Below are positions 63,301 to 64,000 of a stretch of DNA of 64,000 nucleotides, in pieces (position 1 is the first letter of the stretch; every line of letters begins with the position of its first letter). Origin of the DNA: Basidiobolus meristosporus CBS 931.73 (lineage: Eukaryota; Basidiobolomycota; Basidiobolomycetes; Basidiobolales; Basidiobolaceae); NCBI GenBank assembly GCA_002104905.1, contig MCFE01000182.1:1-64000 (forward strand), written 5' to 3'. The notes below the pieces were generated by a model that was given only the letters and a program-made list of their open reading frames with translations, did no database searches and had not been told where the DNA came from. The position numbers and the translations under genes are program-made.

Positions 63301-64000
63301 GGACGACCTAATTATAGCTACAAGTGATCAAGAGGCACTTAAACAGACAAAATCAGATCTCTTCAGCAAGTTTGAGATGAAAGATCTTGGAAAATTGAGC
63401 TATTTTCTTGGAATTGAGGTCAAATTTGACATACCTACGCAGAAAACTGTGCTGAATCAGTCTAAGTACATCAGGGACATTCTTAGACGCTTCAAAATGG
63501 AAAATTGCAAACCTGCAGCAACCCCTATGGACAATAACCTGAAATTAAGCAAATCTCAGCCAGTTATAGATGAAAATGGCTCAAATATGGACCAAAACTT
63601 TCACTATCAATCAATGGTTGGTAGCCTAATGTACTTGATGGTGGCTACACGTCCAGATATTGCGGTGTCTGTTGGAATAGTCAGTCAATCCATGCAGAAT
63701 TATGGATCAGATCAAATTGCAGCAGTTAAGCAGATTTTCAGATATCTACAAGGTACCATAAATATGGTACTGGAATACTCTGGAGCAGCTAATAGGCAAA
63801 AATTTGATGGTTATAGTGATTCAGATTGGGGCAGGGATCTGATTGACAGACGCTCTACCACAGGCTATGTATTTCTTTATGCTGGTGCAGCTATTACTTG
63901 GAATTGCAAGAAACAACCAACTGTGGCACTATCTACAACTGAAGCCAAATATATGGCTGCATGTCAAGCAACTAAGGAGGCTATATGGCTACAAAAATTA
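60371..64000 (+). pseudogene. Copia gag-pol, one frame with five stops
   Basis: From ATG 60371 a single frame runs to the window end without a frameshift: gag (UBN2-like, YRLWRIKMQNHHEER), zinc knuckle CNYCKKPGHWAREC (~61055), protease WYIDSGASQH (~61209), GAG-pre-integrase HRRLGHIGEQ and CKGCSYGKQARQRF, integrase (SDNGGEYCS, QQNGVAEHVNRT), RT with YVDDLIIA (63296) and RNase H with LSTTEAKYMAA. Stops: TAG 60650, TAA 61103, TGA ~61196, TGA 61892, TGA 62228. The first integrase Asp appears as Val (VHSVICGPM). Confidence 0.88.

Larger units (their letters stand above)
60335..64000 (+). mobile_element. Copia family B element, internal region (runs off window)
   Basis: With the 5' LTR at 59966 this is the 5' part of a full-looking element; the window ends within RNase H, so the 3' LTR is not seen. 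Confidence 0.85.

Noticed and set aside
1..64000. CRISPR arrays, rRNA genes, bacterial operons, tRNA genes
   Set aside because: Looked for regular spacer-repeat patterns and RNA-gene box motifs on both strands and found none; the genes are eukaryotic with spliceosomal introns.

Overview
The window is a stretch of a fungal nuclear genome. Evidence: short spliceosomal introns (50-76 bp, GT...AG, often with a CTAAC/CTAAT-like branch point), GPI-anchor and septum/cell-wall style secreted proteins, a UapA/UapC-type purine permease, Cys3, Gpi18, Rnr2, a Prm10-like protein, and a mixture of Ty1/copia, Ty3/gypsy-type, PIF/Harbinger and Plavaka (fungal tnp2) transposons. I cannot place it in a phylum; possession of a Polycomb EED homologue and an ABCA transporter argues against a Saccharomyces-like yeast. 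Several genes have a clear TATA box 45-85 bp upstream of the start codon.

Layout. 0-32 kb is a gene-rich island: a tiny secreted peptide (184-288), a Gly/Asn repeat secreted protein (518-1729, -), two broken urate oxidase remnants (2390-2970) with LTR relics behind them (3.2-3.9 kb), a uric acid/xanthine permease (5505-7244), a seven-exon half-size ABCA transporter (7926-10642), cystathionine gamma-lyase (11023-12195, -), a 2.1 kb gap with no recognised gene, GPI mannosyltransferase Gpi18 (six exons, 14311-16221, -), an INCENP/Sli15 scaffold (16922-19885, -), a Prm10/ThrE-type membrane protein (20267-21925, -), a Gfo/Idh/MocA oxidoreductase (22280-23444, -), ribonucleotide reductase small subunit (23712-24803, -), a small secreted protein (25498-25674), the PRC2 subunit EED (eight exons, 25992-27703), mitochondrial asparaginyl-tRNA synthetase (four exons, 27894-29625), Sm D1 (three exons, 29842-30546, -) and a Ser/Thr-rich GPI protein (30940-31392). 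Exon joins for the spliced genes were worked out by hand and each summed coding length is a multiple of three.

32-64 kb is a nest of transposable elements with no host gene recognised: copia family A copies (33.2-34.6 -, 44.1-47.7 +, 55.4-56.8 -) and solo LTRs; two inverted copies of one Harbinger transposon (35.96-39.9 and 47.8-54.66), each carrying a different younger insertion that the other lacks (a 731-bp fold-back element in the first, a 3.6-kb gag-protease LTR element in the second); a Plavaka/tnp2 transposon between 179-bp inverted arms (39.9-43.05) and a second tnp2 C-terminal scrap (54.7-55.3); and copia family B (a relic at 57.0-58.5 and a full-looking 5' part at 59966-64000, running off the window).

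How it hangs together: the two halves differ sharply in base use; the transposon half is visibly poor in CG, and the stop codons that kill the copia copies are all explicable as C-to-T/G-to-A changes, suggesting cytosine-methylation decay or a RIP-like process. The most notable items are the broken uricase next to a purine permease, the intact gag-protease element without reverse transcriptase, and the reciprocal empty sites that date the nested insertions.
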